Source: CADEDV01 sp964596345 (GTDB taxonomy: Bacteria > Bacteroidota > Bacteroidia > Chitinophagales > Chitinophagaceae). From it: DNA of 64,000 bases. The DNA lies in the NCBI GenBank assembly GCA_964596345.1, contig CAZQSZ010000008.1, positions 124,001-188,000 of the forward strand, written 5' to 3'. Shown here piece after piece: positions 61,830 through 64,000 of this stretch. Both the position numbers and the translations under genes were made by a program. Position 1 is the first letter of the stretch; the number at the start of each line of letters is the position of its first letter. A model generated the notes under the pieces. The model had not been told where the DNA came from and ran no database searches. It saw nothing but the letters and a program-made list of their open reading frames with translations.

Positions 61830-63182
61830 TTAATGTATTGCCGGGCTTTCAAAATCCAGTTTTTTCAATCCCACTTTTATTTCCGGGCAGCTCATAAATA
61901 AATTCCATAATAATCCTGTCCGGTAATTCTCGATCATGGCTACAATGGGTCCCTGGTCAATGGCCAGGTGGGATGGTGCCACCCAGTTTTTTGTCTCATT
62001 GAATGCATCCACAAAACCATACTCACTCCATATCTTATCACCAAGATCATAATAGAAATGTTTAAGTGCCTTCATGGAGTACTCCGGTGTGTAAGGAAAA
62101 GCACTCAACGCAGCAGTGGGGCTTATCGTGCCAAGGTCTTCTGTAGGTGAATGTGCCGCATACCCATTGTAGGTATCGCTGGCTGTTAATCCCCAGCAGT
62201 TTTCGCCATAGCCTTTAAACTTATTAGGATTGCGGATGCAATGCTCCCTGTTGATCAGTGTATGATTGAGGTTTTGTTCCCAGTAATTGGCATAGCGGTC
62301 TTTCAGTCCTCTCGGATCCAAACCCAAAAAAGAATACTGCGAAAAGAAAAGCGGCCCTCCATAGTCAAACCCTAATGGTAATTTGATACCGTAATACTCT
62401 TTCCCGTTTTTAAAGAAATCACTTTGCGCCCAGCCCCGATGATATACAGAAGAAGGAACCTGGTATTTTTCATTGGGACAGGAAGCTGCCAGGATATACA
62501 TGATCAAACACTCATTAAATCCACGCACCGGGAAATTCATGGCCCACCCGTTATTGGGGCTCCAGTGCCAGTACAACACTTCCTGTCCTTGGGTGAACCA
62601 GTTCCATTCAATATCCCGCCACATCCAGTTGATACGGTTGCGTAATTCTCTTTCTGTCCGGCTATCTCCATTAAAATATTGACGGGCACAAAGCAAACCC
62701 TGGAATAAATACGAACTTTCCACCAGGTCGGCGCCATCATCTTTACGGCTGAACGGAATTGTTTTACCGGTTGCACCGTCCATCCAATGCGGGAACACAC
62801 CATGATAACTTTCAGCCTTTAATAAGAAGTTCACCATCTTCAGCATAAACTTCGCAGCAGTATCCCTGCTGATCCATTTTCTTTCTGCGGCCACGATTAC
62901 ACTCATGATACCAAAACCGGTTCCACCTGTGGTCACTGTTTCATGTCCATATCCAAAATTGCTGTTGCTTCTTTCTCTTGCCAATCCACTTACAGGATGC
63001 GCAAAATCCCAGAAATAACGAAAGGTTTGTTTTTGCACCAGGTCAAGGAGCGCAGAGTCAGAAAGGTTCCTGGGTCTTGCTGTGGGATCAAATACAGCCG
63101 GTTCTTGTTTATTTTTTTGAGCAACCAGGGTTACTGAAAAAAACAAGACCGGAATAAAAAGGCAGTTAGTTATTCGTTTCAT
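61830..63182 (-). CDS. exported GH144/glucoamylase-family enzyme, tandem copy 2
   Basis: A 450-residue paralogue with signal peptide TNCLFIPVLFFSVTLVAQ. Blocks: KQTFRYFWDFAHPVSGLARER, TGGTGFGIMSVIVAAERKW, YWHWSPNNGW, VRGFNECLIMYILAASCP, GLTASDTYNGYAAHSPTE, SAFPYTPEYSMKALKHFYY, AIDQGPIVAMIENYRTGLLW. It is close in length and sequence to the lipoprotein paralogue at 33398 and lies 9 bases downstream of the next copy. It was read on its own; no frameshift or missing block was noticed. Confidence 0.9.
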   Translation of the reverse strand: MKRITNCLFIPVLFFSVTLVAQKNKQEPAVFDPTARPRNLSDSALLDLVQKQTFRYFWDFAHPVSGLARERSNSNFGYGHETVTTGGTGFGIMSVIVAAERKWISRDTAAKFMLKMVNFLLKAESYHGVFPHWMDGATGKTIPFSRKDDGADLVESSYLFQGLLCARQYFNGDSRTERELRNRINWMWRDIEWNWFTQGQEVLYWHWSPNNGWAMNFPVRGFNECLIMYILAASCPNEKYQVPSSVYHRGWAQSDFFKNGKEYYGIKLPLGFDYGGPLFFSQYSFLGLDPRGLKDRYANYWEQNLNHTLINREHCIRNPNKFKGYGENCWGLTASDTYNGYAAHSPTEDLGTISPTAALSAFPYTPEYSMKALKHFYYDLGDKIWSEYGFVDAFNETKNWVAPSHLAIDQGPIVAMIENYRTGLLWNLFMSCPEIKVGLKKLDFESPAIH

Positions 63183-63191
63183 AAAATCCTT

Positions 63192-64000
63192 TTATAAATA
63201 AGGAGCACTGAATCCAAGTGATAACATCCCCGCTTTTACTTCAGGACAACTGGTAAACAGGTTCCATAACAAGCCTGTTCTGTAATTCTCGATCATGACC
63301 AGCATCGGGCCCTGGTCGATGGCCAGGAATGAACTGGCAAACCACTGGTCTTTCAACGAAAAAGCATCTATAAACCCATACTCCTTCCAGAGTTTGTCAC
63401 CCAGCACATAATAAAAGAATTTCAAGGCCTTCATGGATTCAGCAGGTGTATACGGCATCGAGGAAATGGCAGCTGTCGGTGCAATCACTCCCACATCATT
63501 GGTGGGTGAACTGGCGGTATAACCTCCGGGTATATCACTGGCCGTTAACCCCCAGACCGAATCACTGTATCCATACCATGACTTAGGATTGGCAATAGAA
63601 TGCTTATAGTTGATCAGCGAATGATTCCTGGTTTGTACTTCATAGTTCGCATACGCATCTGTTAAGCCATTCGGGTTAATTCCCATGAATGAATAATGTG
63701 CAAAGAACAGGGGACCGCCAAAGGCTGTTCCCAATGGCAGCTGATGGGTGTAATATGTATTGCCGTTAATAAAACCATTCGTGCTGCCATTACCAGTCCA
63801 GCCGTTGGTATATACAGCAGCCGGGATGCCATGCGTGGTGGAGGCTGCCGCCAGCACATAAGTGATCAGGCATTCATTCCATCCCCGGATAGGTAAATTC
63901 ATCACCCAGCCCCGGTCAGGACTATAATGCCAGTATAATACATTTTGGTTTCCCTGCCGGAACCAATCCCATTCTACATTATTATATAACGTATTGATAT
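63192..64000 (-). CDS. GH144/glucoamylase-family enzyme, tandem copy 1, N-terminus beyond right edge
   Basis: The frame is open to the right edge (269 codons seen); reading upstream past an internal Met gives NNVEWDWFRQGNQNVLYWHY, matching the family, so the gene is cut by the window edge, not shortened. Visible blocks: YSPDRGWVMNLPIRGWNECL, THGIPAAVYTNGW, GLTASDIPGGYTASSPTND, SSMPYTPAESMKALKFFYY, AIDQGPMLVMIENYRTGLLW. The usual WSPNNG is YSPDRG here, a change within the most conserved block that may affect substrate contact. Confidence 0.88.
   Translation of the reverse strand, partial: INTLYNNVEWDWFRQGNQNVLYWHYSPDRGWVMNLPIRGWNECLITYVLAAASTTHGIPAAVYTNGWTGNGSTNGFINGNTYYTHQLPLGTAFGGPLFFAHYSFMGINPNGLTDAYANYEVQTRNHSLINYKHSIANPKSWYGYSDSVWGLTASDIPGGYTASSPTNDVGVIAPTAAISSMPYTPAESMKALKFFYYVLGDKLWKEYGFIDAFSLKDQWFASSFLAIDQGPMLVMIENYRTGLLWNLFTSCPEVKAGMLSLGFSAPYL

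Noticed and set aside
30197..64000. Glycan locus as a recently acquired island
   Set aside because: No tRNA, integrase, transposase, direct repeats or clear base-composition shift is visible; codon use looks like the housekeeping part.
1..64000. CRISPR arrays, tRNA or rRNA genes, insertion sequences
   Set aside because: I looked for regularly spaced repeats, tRNA-like cloverleaf ends, rRNA cores and transposase motifs on both strands and recognised none.

Overview
The window comes from the chromosome of a Bacteroidota bacterium, most likely family Chitinophagaceae. The evidence is the Bacteroidota-type -7 promoter box (TAnnTTTG) in front of several genes, SusC/SusD outer-membrane uptake proteins, an ECF sigma/FecR pair, a DUF4834 protein, the long Bacteroidota form of amidophosphoribosyltransferase, and many secreted proteins with short lysine-rich signal peptides or lipoboxes. 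I see no tRNA, rRNA, CRISPR array, transposase, integrase or phage gene. No gene-free stretch exceeds about 210 bases.

Bases 1-30,100 are a mixed housekeeping region. From left to right: a truncated PaaZ-type aldehyde dehydrogenase, two small exported proteins, a DinB-like protein, adenylate kinase, a lipoprotein MsrB, an M16 zinc peptidase, an SRPBCC/GyrI-like membrane protein, a very large sortilin/BNR-repeat protein, an aminotransferase, a PAS/GAF histidine kinase, a 46-residue Cys/Gly-rich lipoprotein, a glycosyltransferase, an EamA exporter with no ordinary start codon, a SixA-like phosphatase, amidophosphoribosyltransferase, a six-PAS histidine kinase and a SurA-like chaperone/isomerase. 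The conserved rimP-nusA-infB operon follows, with a strong hairpin in its leader and more hairpins between rimP and nusA.

Bases 30,197-64,000 read leftward and form a large polysaccharide-utilisation region. A regulatory and uptake block (ECF sigma, FecR, SusC with an STN signalling domain, SusD, a LamG-type lipoprotein) is followed by a lipoprotein GH144/glucoamylase-family enzyme, a GDPD-type phosphodiesterase and a GH3 beta-glucosidase. Upstream lies a tightly packed run of 18 genes with small gaps or ATGA overlaps. It starts beyond the right edge with three tandem GH144-family enzymes. Next come two Gfo/Idh/MocA dehydrogenases, an SDR, a ROK kinase, a SIS protein, a MetE-core methyltransferase-like protein, a NagB-like deaminase, a UlaG-like lactonase, a DoxX protein and a GMC oxidoreductase. 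It ends with a GH43-type enzyme, an SGNH esterase, a PhoD-type phosphoesterase, a second GH3 and a GH97.

Characterised GH144 enzymes are endo-beta-1,2-glucanases, and GH3 enzymes finish the resulting sophoro-oligosaccharides, so the likely substrate is a beta-1,2-glucan. The phosphodiesterase, phosphoesterase and esterase genes suggest the substrate may carry phosphoglycerol or acyl groups, as rhizobial cyclic glucans and proteobacterial osmoregulated periplasmic glucans do; this is inference. The intracellular cassette (ROK + SIS + NagB-like + UlaG-like + MetE-like + dehydrogenases) does not match a pathway I know and is the best candidate here for an undescribed catabolic route.
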